The position numbers and the translations under genes were made by a program. Shown one piece after another: positions 1-5,924 of a stretch of DNA of 25,751 nt (positions are counted from its first letter, which is position 1; each line of letters starts with the position of its first letter). Below the pieces are notes generated by a model that ran no database searches, was not told the origin of the DNA, and was given only the letters and a program-made list of their open reading frames with translations. Origin of the DNA: an uncultured Candidatus Melainabacteria bacterium (GTDB lineage Bacteria > Cyanobacteriota > Vampirovibrionia > Gastranaerophilales > Gastranaerophilaceae); the NCBI GenBank assembly GCA_937898445.1, contig CALEJY010000329.1, positions 1 through 25,751 on the forward strand. The letters run 5' to 3'.

Positions 1-26
1 CTCTCCCTTTTCTTTATTATATTTAT

Positions 27-55
27 ATTATACCACATTATCAAAGTGTTGTCAA
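27..55 (-). promoter_or_regulatory. Dispersed-family sigma-A promoter for a gene left of the window
   Basis: The -35 TTGACA is at 50-55 and the -10 TATAAT at 27-32, with an exact 17-bp spacer on the minus strand. The spacer core CACTTTGATAATGTG has symmetric CAC/GTG ends. A GGGAGAG ribosome binding site at 1-7 shows that the served gene starts just beyond the left edge. The block is almost base-for-base the same as the promoters at 8043, 15045 and 15912. The stop codon TAG of the small upstream gene touches the -35. Confidence 0.85.
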
Positions 56-199
56 CTATTTTTTATGTCTTATTTCGTATACATTTGGATTAAATGGATT
101 ATTTTTTTGTTGTATTATTATATTATCTGTATTCTCTCCATCGTTATCTTTTAAAAAACAATAAATAACTGCTAACAATACTATAGTAATAAAATTCAA
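56..199 (-). CDS. 47-aa small membrane-anchored protein, TTG start
   Basis: This short gene starts at TTG (197-199), placed ideally after the very strong ribosome binding site GGAGGTGATATA. Residues 2-16 (NFITIVLLAVIYCFL) form one hydrophobic segment. A charged, Asn-rich tail of about 30 residues follows, so a single-pass protein with a polar C-terminus is likely. It is the last gene of the leftward operon headed by the promoter at 2969. Its TAG stop directly abuts the -35 of the next promoter. A stunted promoter-like sequence (GTTAACAAC then TATAAT only 7 bp later) lies just upstream at about 219-240. I do not recognise the family. Start and frame are supported by the ribosome binding site; the function is unknown. 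Confidence 0.6.
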   Translation of the reverse strand: MNFITIVLLAVIYCFLKDNDGENTDNIIIQQKNNPFNPNVYEIRHKK

Positions 200-235
200 T
201 ATATCACCTCCTTTCTTTTTATTATAATAATGTTG

Positions 236-433
236 TTAACCTTCTTCTCCTTTAACTTTTTTAACTTTTGCTTTCACATATCCATCTCTAACAGTCTTTA
301 TACCATTAAAATCATATTTAGAGCAGCAATGATAGAATATATCATACATCTCTCTATTTTTTCTTTTTTTCTTACATATATTATGTTTTCCTGTTTTTAA
401 ATATAAACAAGTCATACAATTTTTTTCTTCCAT
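236..433 (-). CDS. 65-aa cysteine-rich basic protein, function unknown
   Basis: The protein is small and basic with cysteines at 6, 9, 20, 36 and 37. The C6-x2-C9 pair followed by C20 and C36/C37 suggests a small zinc-binding fold, but no named family is recognisable. The C-terminus is a lysine-rich, lightly charged tail that could touch nucleic acid. The ATG lies one base after the TAG of the upstream 116-aa gene (TAG T ATG), and an AAAGG ribosome binding site sits inside the end of that gene, so the two are probably translationally coupled. It belongs to the operon running left from about 2.97 kb, together with a sigma factor. Confidence 0.6.
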   Translation of the reverse strand: MEEKNCMTCLYLKTGKHNICKKKRKNREMYDIFYHCCSKYDFNGIKTVRDGYVKAKVKKVKGEEG

Positions 434-434
434 A

Positions 435-785
435 CTATGACAACCTTTCTAAATTTTCTTCTTTAAGATTTAAATTGAGCATTTTAGCCACACCTAGTAC
501 ACCAGTAGTAGTCCATCTTAAACCAATATAACTTTCTCCAAAATTATCTACACCTATAATTAATTTTACAAAATCTTTATCCATCCTCAAGCTAGGAAAC
601 CATCTATTATTTCTTTTTAATAAAATCTTATATTTCCTTTCCATTAAGATATTAAACTCTACTCCTGAAGCAAACCCAAATAAATTTCCTACTTGTCTTG
701 ATGTAAATAATTTTTCACTATTTTTAAATCTTTGCAACCAATCTAAATTATTTTGTACTTCTACATTAAATTTTTTATTTATCAT
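435..785 (-). CDS. 116-aa protein, possible phage-type regulatory domain, unrecognised
   Basis: The start ATG is preceded by TTAGGAGGTAGATT, and the TAG stop of the upstream sigma-factor gene forms part of this ribosome binding site, so the two are coupled. The N-terminal half contains SRQVGNLFGFASGVEF, which reads like a helix-turn-helix or Rha/antirepressor-type DNA-binding helix pair. The C-terminal half has WTTTGVLGVAKMLNL, a motif with the flavour of phage regulatory and antirepressor proteins. These resemblances are weak. No catalytic signature is visible. Its position directly after a sigma factor fits an accessory regulator of the same expression programme, but this is inference. Confidence 0.5.
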   Translation of the reverse strand: MINKKFNVEVQNNLDWLQRFKNSEKLFTSRQVGNLFGFASGVEFNILMERKYKILLKRNNRWFPSLRMDKDFVKLIIGVDNFGESYIGLRWTTTGVLGVAKMLNLNLKEENLERLS

Positions 786-795
786 AATCTACCTC

Positions 796-1464
796 CTAAG
801 CACATTTTTTCATTTTTCTTAAAGCTTTTTTTATTATTCTGCTGATCTGCATTTGACTTAAACCAATTTTAAGTGCTATTTGTTGTTGAGTGCGACCCTT
901 ATAAAAACTTTCTATTATAACATATCTTTCCCTTTCGGTTATATTATTTAATAAATATTCAATATAAATATTCGTATCATAATCCTCTTCATATGCGTTT
1001 ACTATATCCATATAATCTATATCACCATCTTCCGCAGCAATTTTAAGAGGATTATTAAGAGATATAGGCGTAAGATTAATATCTTTAATAGTATTAACAT
1101 CTTCTACTTTTAAATTTAATTTTTTTGCTATATCTTCTACTTTCATATAAGGTAACATCATTTCTATTTTATGCTTATTTAAAATTACTTTTCTACCATA
1201 TTTTATACCATTTCTTGTTTCCCTAAGTTCTTTTAATATACCATTTAAGATACATGAAGTTGCATAAGTAGAAAATTCATATCCTTTACTTTCATCAAAA
1301 TTTTCTACGCTTCTAACTAATTGTAGATATCCCATTTGTCTTATATCCTCATAATCGTATTCATATCTATTATATCTTATTAATTTCTTACTTATTACAA
1401 AATCTACTAATCCCATATTTTTAAGTATAAAATCATCTTTTTCCTTTTTATTTTTAAAATCCAT
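796..1464 (-). CDS. Sigma-70-family RNA polymerase sigma factor (222 aa)
   Basis: This is an alternative sigma factor that would redirect host RNA polymerase. Region 2 lies at about residues 37-83 (YEDIRQMGYLQLVRSVENFD, then EFSTYATSCILNGILKELR), matching the core-binding and -10 recognition helices. Region 4 lies at about 167-219 (ITERERYVIIESFYKGRTQQ, then IALKIGLSQMQISRIIKKAL), with the -35 helix-turn-helix near 193-212. The middle (105-150) corresponds to a region 3-like linker with an HTH-like KVEDIAKKLNLKVEDV. A GTG three codons upstream is in frame, but the GAGGTG ribosome binding site is 8 bases from ATG 1464, so ATG is preferred. It resembles the sporulation/SigF-G-like and phage sigma groups. 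It is one of two sigma genes in the window. The targets are unknown. Confidence 0.88.
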   Translation of the reverse strand: MDFKNKKEKDDFILKNMGLVDFVISKKLIRYNRYEYDYEDIRQMGYLQLVRSVENFDESKGYEFSTYATSCILNGILKELRETRNGIKYGRKVILNKHKIEMMLPYMKVEDIAKKLNLKVEDVNTIKDINLTPISLNNPLKIAAEDGDIDYMDIVNAYEEDYDTNIYIEYLLNNITERERYVIIESFYKGRTQQQIALKIGLSQMQISRIIKKALRKMKKCA

Positions 1465-1479
1465 ATCTCTCACCTCAAC

Positions 1480-1812
1480 TTATAATTTTATTCGTTCCAA
1501 AACTTCATCAAATTTAAAACTTATATTTTTACTTGTAGTTACTAAATAATAAAGACTGCTAAAATTAATCCTTATATTACTACCCTTAGCTTTAAACAAT
1601 TCGTTTATTTCGTCTATTACAACATCTATATTTACAAAACAGTCTTCGTCCTCTAATCCTGAATGTTTTTGATGTAATATTGTTGTAAATATAAGTTGCC
1701 TTAAAGATTCATTATTTTTTTCTTCTTCTTTAAATTCTTTTTCTGGACTTTTTTCTGATATATAATAATATCCTTGTTTTCCTACAACTTTAAGTATTTG
1801 GGGGATAGTCAT
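1480..1812 (-). CDS. 110-aa hypothetical protein, weak ribosome binding site
   Basis: This is an acidic, mostly helical-looking protein with a charged stretch at 20-35 (SEKSPEKEFKEEEKNNE) and no motif that I recognise. Its position between a small degraded gene and the sigma factor, in the same leftward operon, is clear. The spacing to the sigma ATG (16 bases) is typical of cotranscribed genes. The start is less certain than its neighbours' because only a poor GGTTGG-like sequence precedes the ATG. Translation may depend on coupling to the upstream reading frame that ends at 1844. Confidence 0.5.
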   Translation of the reverse strand: MTIPQILKVVGKQGYYYISEKSPEKEFKEEEKNNESLRQLIFTTILHQKHSGLEDEDCFVNIDVVIDEINELFKAKGSNIRINFSSLYYLVTTSKNISFKFDEVLERIKL

Positions 1813-1843
1813 GCCATTAAACCAACCATAATCTAAAGTATTA

Positions 1844-1999
1844 CTATATATCTTCGTATCCTATACTCCCTTTTCTAAGCTCCTCAAAGTCGTTACCCCC
1901 TAATCATAGTGTCCATTCTTGTGGGACTTTGCAATCAAATTCTATAAGAAAATTGTCAGTTAAAAATATATTGTCCCTTTTAAATGTATATTTTGTCAT
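1844..1999 (-). pseudogene. Small gene interrupted by an in-frame TGA (31 codons, then 19 more)
   Basis: ATG 1999 follows a good ribosome binding site (AGGGGTGATAGT). It opens a 31-codon frame ending at TGA 1904-1906. The same frame continues without interruption for 19 protein-like codons (NDFEELRKGSIGYEDI near the end) to TAG 1844. The most economical reading is a gene of about 50 codons with a nonsense change, perhaps TGG or CGA to TGA. The first 31 codons alone could still be a real small protein. There is no hydrophobic segment or recognisable motif. It sits in the operon between the 139-aa and 110-aa genes. Confidence 0.45.
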
Positions 2000-2020
2000 A
2001 CTATCACCCCTAATAATATA

Positions 2021-2440
2021 TTATTTGTTTATTCTAGTCTTTTGAGTTCTCCATTTGTCATTTACTTTGATATAAGTAGGATACTCTTGTGGCAAAATCC
2101 TTCTAAGCCTTCTCATACCCATTACCTTTTGAAGTTCATGTATACCATGTTGAAAATCGTCTTTATCTGATGGATGAGTTTGTTCCAGATCCATAAATAA
2201 ATTCCATAAATCTTTTATCAAAATAGTAATTTTATCTTCTTTAACCTTATCTTCTGTTAAACTAAAAATATATTCTGCTTTATGTTTTACCACTCCATTT
2301 TCTATAATATATCCATCCTTATATAATTGCTTTAATAAATTAGAGTATTTACAACATTTATGAGCATTTTCATCAATACAATTATAATCAGAATTATGTT
2401 TACACTTTAATAAGTCACAACTTGGAAAATCTACCATCAT
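2021..2440 (-). CDS. 139-aa phage-type protein with Cys-rich N-terminus
   Basis: The N-terminus has cysteines at 8, 13, 21, 29 and 30, typical of a small metal-binding cluster. The C-terminal half contains EQTHPSDKDDFQHGIHELQK (about 86-105), followed by a basic RRLRRILP. From memory this LEQTHPSD...FxxxIHxxQ pattern recurs in uncharacterised small proteins of Firmicute phages. No enzymatic role is known to me. The ribosome binding site AAGGAGGATAAT precedes two consecutive ATGs, and the second (codon 2) is equally well spaced. It is downstream of the NADAR gene in one operon from the promoter at 2969. Confidence 0.6.
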   Translation of the reverse strand: MMVDFPSCDLLKCKHNSDYNCIDENAHKCCKYSNLLKQLYKDGYIIENGVVKHKAEYIFSLTEDKVKEDKITILIKDLWNLFMDLEQTHPSDKDDFQHGIHELQKVMGMRRLRRILPQEYPTYIKVNDKWRTQKTRINK

Positions 2441-2468
2441 ATTATCCTCCTTAATCTTTTAATAATTT

Positions 2469-2942
2469 TCATTTTTCATCTTTTAGAATTTTATCCCTTA
2501 TTTTCATAAGCACTATGCCAAGTCTATTTTCACCAATCCACATACCGTATTTTCGACTATAGGTCATTCCCCAAACTCTATCTGCGTGACAATTCCCTTC
2601 CACTAATTCTCTGCCATTTGTATCTAATAGTTTTACTTTAAGATTTTCATCTTGGGTAAACTTTTGATAACATATATCAAACATAACCTTGTCTTTAACT
2701 TCTTCCCAATCTTCTCTTAAAAGTAATTGTCTACCCAACCTTTTTGATTGAGAAGGTCTTTCCATTTCAAACTCTTTAACCCTACTCCAACATTTTTCTG
2801 CGTGGTAAGGTGCTTCTGAATTTGTAAATTTATATCCTCTATATTCAAAAATTTCCCCTTCATAAAAATTACTTAAAAATAAATACTTCCCCCTAAATTT
2901 CATAATAGCCGTAGCTTCGTTTTTAATTATATATTGTTTCAT
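2469..2942 (-). CDS. NADAR-domain (YbiA-like) N-glycosidase / ADP-ribose-processing protein
   Basis: The whole 157-aa protein is one NADAR domain: FRGKYLFLSNFY at 16-27, SEAPYHAEK at 42-50, LGR at 69-71, DW at 78-79, KF at 94-95, D121/WG 124-125 and GENRLG at 137-142. YbiA members cleave the N-glycosidic bond of riboflavin intermediates. NADAR domains linked to DarT1-type toxins remove ADP-ribose from guanine in DNA, and phage-borne copies can act as anti-DarTG factors. In a mobile element the second role is the more attractive inference. It is first in the operon: the ribosome binding site (GGAGATAAATAAC before ATG) follows the promoter at 2969. Family assignment is confident; the substrate is not. 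Confidence 0.85.
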   Translation of the reverse strand: MKQYIIKNEATAIMKFRGKYLFLSNFYEGEIFEYRGYKFTNSEAPYHAEKCWSRVKEFEMERPSQSKRLGRQLLLREDWEEVKDKVMFDICYQKFTQDENLKVKLLDTNGRELVEGNCHADRVWGMTYSRKYGMWIGENRLGIVLMKIRDKILKDEK

Positions 2943-2968
2943 GTTATTTATCTCCTTTCTGTATATTA

Positions 2969-2997
2969 ATTATATCATATTATAATATTGTTGTCAA
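2969..2997 (-). promoter_or_regulatory. Dispersed-family promoter for the NADAR-sigma operon
   Basis: The -35 TTGACA is at 2992-2997, the -10 TATAAT at 2969-2974 and the spacer is 17 bp. It lies inside the 3' end of the upstream sigma-factor gene: the last codons (VDNNIII) are written in promoter DNA, and the stop codon TGA touches the -10. It heads the operon down to about position 56. Confidence 0.85.
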
Positions 2998-3697
2998 CCA
3001 TTATGCAAGATTTTTTTATTTTTTTTAAAATCTTTTTTATATATCTACTTATATGAGTTTGAGTGCAACCATATATTTCACCTATTTCTGCTTGAGTTTT
3101 ATTTTTATAATAATATAAATCTATAATCTCTCTCTCTTCTTTAGGTAAAATCTTTAATAAATTTTCTACTACAATTCTATCATCTGCTTGCTTTGTATAA
3201 TCTACCGAATCTGCAATTATATCATTCATAGTCAGTCCATCTTCTTCTCCCATCGGTTGATTTAAAGAAATAACTCCATCTAATAGCATATATATCCTAC
3301 TTAAATCTTGCAATCCAATATTTAATTTTTTACATATTTCTTCATCCTCTATATTAGGATTTTTTCTTTTTAATTTATTTACGGCCGCAAGTATATTTTC
3401 ATCTGTTCTCTGTAATTTATTTATCCTATTCCTATTAACTATACTTTTAGCTATAAGATTTAATGTTGGTATACCATATGTATAAAAACTCAATCCTCTA
3501 TTTACATCAAATTTTTTGATACAATTTATTAGACTAATATTCAGTTCTTGCTCTAAATCCTCTAAATCATAACTTGAGTACTTACCAGTTATTCTTGCCC
3601 TTCTTACTTCATGTTCCACCATCACTTTATATTCATTAAATAATGTATTTAAAGCTTCATTATCTCCTTGTTGCGCTTTTAAAAATAATTCATTCAT
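2975..3697 (-). CDS. Sigma-70-family RNA polymerase sigma factor (240 aa)
   Basis: This is the second sigma factor of the window. Region 2 is at about residues 43-90 (SYDLEDLEQELNISLINCIK, then FYTYGIPTLNLIAKSIVNR). A region-3-like HTH is at about 113-135 (DEEICKKLNIGLQDLSRIY). Region 4 is at about 176-232 (LPKEEREIIDLYYYKNKTQA, then IGEIYGCTQTHISRYIKKIL). The clear recognition helix suggests real promoter selectivity. The start ATG has a good ribosome binding site (AAGGAGAAACGTT). The C-terminal MVDNNIII is encoded by the promoter of the next operon, so the natural end may once have been shorter. It is transcribed from a variant family promoter at 3735. It diverges from the other sigma factor and may serve a different time class (inference). 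Confidence 0.88.
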   Translation of the reverse strand: MNELFLKAQQGDNEALNTLFNEYKVMVEHEVRRARITGKYSSYDLEDLEQELNISLINCIKKFDVNRGLSFYTYGIPTLNLIAKSIVNRNRINKLQRTDENILAAVNKLKRKNPNIEDEEICKKLNIGLQDLSRIYMLLDGVISLNQPMGEEDGLTMNDIIADSVDYTKQADDRIVVENLLKILPKEEREIIDLYYYKNKTQAEIGEIYGCTQTHISRYIKKILKKIKKSCIMVDNNIII

Positions 3698-3734
3698 AAC
3701 GTTTCTCCTTTTTTTACATTTTATCCATATATTA

Positions 3735-3763
3735 ATTATACCGCATTTTAATAATGTTATTAA
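3735..3763 (-). promoter_or_regulatory. Variant dispersed-family promoter for the second sigma gene
   Basis: The -10 TATAAT is at 3735-3740. The -35 position (3758-3763) holds TTAATA rather than TTGACA. The 17-bp spacer keeps the family pattern ACATTATTAAAATG. The degraded -35 predicts a weaker or activator-dependent promoter for the sigma gene. Confidence 0.65.
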
Positions 3764-3785
3764 GGTATTTTTATCATATTATATT

Positions 3786-4157
3786 TTAATCAAAATCATC
3801 AATTTTATTTTCAAATATGTTTCCCATTATTTCGTTTGTATAAATACCCCCTAGAGTTGGTTTTAATAAATAAAACTCGGATTCAGTAGTATATATTCTC
3901 CAACCTCCCTCTTTATATTTAACTACCCCATATTCATAATAACTTAGATTTCTTAAAGTTTTAATTATATCTCCTTCATATACTTCTTGATTATTTATAT
4001 CTTTAATATCAGAACTCTTAATTAATACATAATCTTTCATACATACTTTATCAATTATATTCCCATATCCCGTCCAATATAAATCTCCGTTTGGGAATAT
4101 AACCCACCCATTTTCTATAAATTCCTTTTCATTTCTATCCCATAATTTATATTTCAT
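3786..4157 (-). CDS. YopX-family protein
   Basis: The 123-aa protein has the YopX signature: KYKLWDRNEKEF at the N-terminus, a central IKDINNQEVYEGDII and a C-terminal GNIFEN. YopX is a small beta-rich protein first named in phage SPbeta and common in Firmicute phages; its molecular role is not established. An ATG seven codons upstream is in frame, but the GGGAGG ribosome binding site lies inside that extension and is 8 bases before ATG 4157, so the later start is chosen. It sits just downstream of RNase H. Its presence supports a phage-derived region. Confidence 0.82.
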   Translation of the reverse strand: MKYKLWDRNEKEFIENGWVIFPNGDLYWTGYGNIIDKVCMKDYVLIKSSDIKDINNQEVYEGDIIKTLRNLSYYEYGVVKYKEGGWRIYTTESEFYLLKPTLGGIYTNEIMGNIFENKIDDFD

Positions 4158-4185
4158 ATTCCATTCCTCCCTTATCATTTACTTA

Positions 4186-4638
4186 TTACATTTTATCCAT
4201 ATATTCATTGCAAAGCTTATCTGCTTGAATATTTCCGTAATTATCTGTATGCCCTTTTACTTTTATAAATTTTATATCTTTAAATTGAGATTTTAAATCA
4301 TCTAATTCAATCCATAAGTCTCTATTTAATACGGGTTGTTTTTTAGCAGTAACCCATCCTTTTGATTTCCAGCCATCAATCCAACTTGTTATACCGTTTA
4401 AAACATATGAACTATCTAAATATACTATAATAGGTATATTTTTATTTTTAATAGCTTTTAATCCTTCTATACAAGCTTTCAATTCCATTTTATTATTAGT
4501 TGTATCTTTTTCACCACCACAAATACTCTTTGAATGTTTTCCATAAATCATATAACATCCCCAAGCACCTATATTAGAATTTTTACCATTTCCTCTACAA
4601 CCACCATCTGTCCATAATTCAATAATTAATTCAGACAT
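4186..4638 (-). CDS. rnhA: Ribonuclease HI
   Basis: RNase HI cleaves the RNA strand of RNA-DNA hybrids and would remove primers or R-loops during element replication. The 150-aa length is typical. The four catalytic carboxylates are visible: D11 in WTDGGCRGNG, E52 in NNKMELKA, D75 in VYLDSSYVLNG and D140 in QADKLCNEY. H130 in KVKGHTDN fits the conserved flexible histidine. A longer frame exists upstream, but GAGGTGG four bases before ATG 4638 marks the start. No dispersed-family promoter lies directly in front, so readthrough of the terminator at 4683-4712 or an unrecognised promoter must express it. YopX follows in the same direction. Confidence 0.95.
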   Translation of the reverse strand: MSELIIELWTDGGCRGNGKNSNIGAWGCYMIYGKHSKSICGGEKDTTNNKMELKACIEGLKAIKNKNIPIIVYLDSSYVLNGITSWIDGWKSKGWVTAKKQPVLNRDLWIELDDLKSQFKDIKFIKVKGHTDNYGNIQADKLCNEYMDKM

Positions 4639-4682
4639 ATAACCACCTCTTTCTTTTAATGGATCAGCAACTCTATTCAAAT

Positions 4683-4712
4683 AAAAAAAAGGAAGAATAA
4701 TTATTCTTCCTT
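4683..4712 (-). terminator. Rho-independent terminator after the 89-aa gene
   Basis: The minus strand reads a near-perfect palindrome, AAGGAAGAATAA/TTATTCTTCC, followed by eight T residues. It begins right after the stop codon at 4716. It separates the 89-aa gene from RNase H. Confidence 0.85.
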
Positions 4713-4715
4713 CGA

Positions 4716-4985
4716 CTAATTCAAACTTTCTCTTTTATCAAAATAAACTTTTTGCATATTAAGAGAAAATTGAATTTCTTCTTCCGTCATATCTTTAACT
4801 TTATCATTGATAAAAATTCGTTGATATAAGTGTCCTCTAACATTGATTTCTTTATCCAACATAACTTCTGCTCTATCGCCAAATCTTCTAATAACTGTAC
4901 CACAAACACCTTCTTCTTCATCGTAGTACACATTACAGAATAATCTTATTTCTAAAGGACTTACATAAACTCTTTCTTTTGTCAT
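4716..4985 (-). CDS. 89-aa hypothetical protein with structured mRNA leader
   Basis: The small protein has an N-terminal region rich in beta-type residues (RVYVSPLEIRLFCNVYYDEE), a middle that could be a small barrel (GTVIRRFGDRAEVMLDKE) and a helical acidic end (MTEEEIQFSLNMQK). I do not recognise it. ATG 4985 is chosen because GGAG is 8 bases upstream; the GTG three codons earlier overlaps the ribosome binding site. It is a single-gene unit: its own promoter at 5053, a leader with an 11-bp hairpin, and a terminator right after the stop. Such isolation suggests individually tuned expression. Confidence 0.6.
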   Translation of the reverse strand: MTKERVYVSPLEIRLFCNVYYDEEEGVCGTVIRRFGDRAEVMLDKEINVRGHLYQRIFINDKVKDMTEEEIQFSLNMQKVYFDKRESLN

Positions 4986-5008
4986 TATCTTCACTCCAAA
5001 TGATAGCC

Positions 5009-5051
5009 TATATAGGAGTTTAAGCTACCTAATTATAATTACTCCTATATA
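5009..5051 (-). promoter_or_regulatory. 5' leader hairpin (11-bp perfect stem)
   Basis: TATATAGGAGT (5009-5019) and ACTCCTATATA (5041-5051) are exact inverted repeats around a 21-base loop. The predicted transcript starts at about 5046, so part of the distal arm lies at the very 5' end. The stem holds an extra GGAG close to the cap end, while the true ribosome binding site (4994-4997) remains outside. Confidence 0.55.
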
Positions 5052-5052
5052 T

Positions 5053-5081
5053 ATTATACCAACTTTTAATAATATTGTCAA
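5053..5081 (-). promoter_or_regulatory. Dispersed-family promoter for the 89-aa gene
   Basis: The -35 TTGACA is at 5076-5081, the -10 TATAAT at 5053-5058 and the spacer is 17 bp (ATATTATTAAAAGTTGG). The sequence downstream of the -10 differs from most copies because it forms the leader hairpin. Confidence 0.8.
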
Positions 5082-5084
5082 TAA

Positions 5085-5555
5085 TTATTCGAAGAATTCC
5101 ATTATTTCTTTATAAACTTTTTCAACCATTGCGTCTATATTAACAGAAGAAGCTTTTCTTTTCTTTATAACATCTTCTACTTTACATGAAGTCATCCCTA
5201 ATATAGAAGCATTTCCAACTTCTATTGTAAAAAAATTAGTTGCAGAAGCAGGTTCTACACCTCTATTAGGTCTAACCTTAATATTGCCTAAATCTTTTTT
5301 ATTACCTATACCAGAATCTATTGCTATGATTTTTTTATTATCACTAGCAAACGTAACTTCTAAGCATTTTTCTATATAGTTTTTCCCATCAATAGGTTCT
5401 TCTATCGTTCCAAATACGGTAAACCCTGCTTCCTTTAATTTACTCCCTAATCTTGGAGCAAAACTATCTAAAGGATATTTAGGAGAACCTATACATAAAA
5501 ATACTAAATCTTCTTTATTACATAGTATTCTCTTTATATCACCTATTATTCTCAT
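5085..5555 (-). CDS. DUF1256 (YyaC-like) putative spore-protease-fold protein
   Basis: The 156-aa protein matches the DUF1256/YyaC group: LVFLCIGSPKYPLDSFAPRL in place of the usual IGTDRSTGDSLGP, then FGTIEEPIDGKNYIEKCL, IIAIDSGIGNKKDLGNIKV, and EVGNASILGMTS at the end. YyaC-type proteins are related to the germination protease GPR and occur in spore formers. The N-terminal signature is altered (no DR/TGD), so activity may be changed. It is the third gene behind the promoter at 6900, after a recombinase-like gene and a 109-aa gene whose TAG overlaps this gene's AGAGGTG ribosome binding site. A spore-linked gene on a mobile element may aid carriage through sporulation (inference). Confidence 0.72.
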   Translation of the reverse strand: MRIIGDIKRILCNKEDLVFLCIGSPKYPLDSFAPRLGSKLKEAGFTVFGTIEEPIDGKNYIEKCLEVTFASDNKKIIAIDSGIGNKKDLGNIKVRPNRGVEPASATNFFTIEVGNASILGMTSCKVEDVIKKRKASSVNIDAMVEKVYKEIMEFFE

Positions 5556-5565
5556 ATTATCACCT

Positions 5566-5895
5566 CTATATATATTGATAAATTAGCATATGAAAACCAA
5601 TTTCTCCTTTACATATAAAATCTTGACACCAAGTTTTCATATAGTCTTTAAACACCCCCTGATCTAATTGAGACATTTTCATTACGGCATTAGGAGGTAT
5701 TTCTTCATAAAATATCCTCTCAAAGCCTTCCTTAGCCTTTTCATATTCTCCATTGAGTATTTGTTCCTCTACATTGTTAAAGAGTTTCTCTGTGCCTTCT
5801 ACATCTTTTTTTCTCAATTCGATATTCTTTTTATACTGCATTATTTTTTCAAAACCCTCACCCTCGACAAACTTCAAAACTTTAACAATTCTCAT
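5566..5895 (-). CDS. 109-aa helical hypothetical protein
   Basis: The protein is mostly helical and highly charged (KIMQYKKNIELRKKDVEGTE, EEQILNGEYEKAKEGFERIF), consistent with a coiled coil or helical bundle. A C-terminal half of roughly NAVMKMSQLDQGVFKDYMK carries no known motif. The start ATG has the ribosome binding site TGGAGGGGAAAC. It lies between the recombinase-like gene (30-base gap) and the DUF1256 gene (stop overlapping the next ribosome binding site), so the three are very probably cotranscribed. It could be a partner of either neighbour; nothing in the sequence decides this. Confidence 0.55.
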   Translation of the reverse strand: MRIVKVLKFVEGEGFEKIMQYKKNIELRKKDVEGTEKLFNNVEEQILNGEYEKAKEGFERIFYEEIPPNAVMKMSQLDQGVFKDYMKTWCQDFICKGEIGFHMLIYQYI

Positions 5896-5924
5896 GTTTC
5901 CCCTCCAGTTTATTAATTATACTT

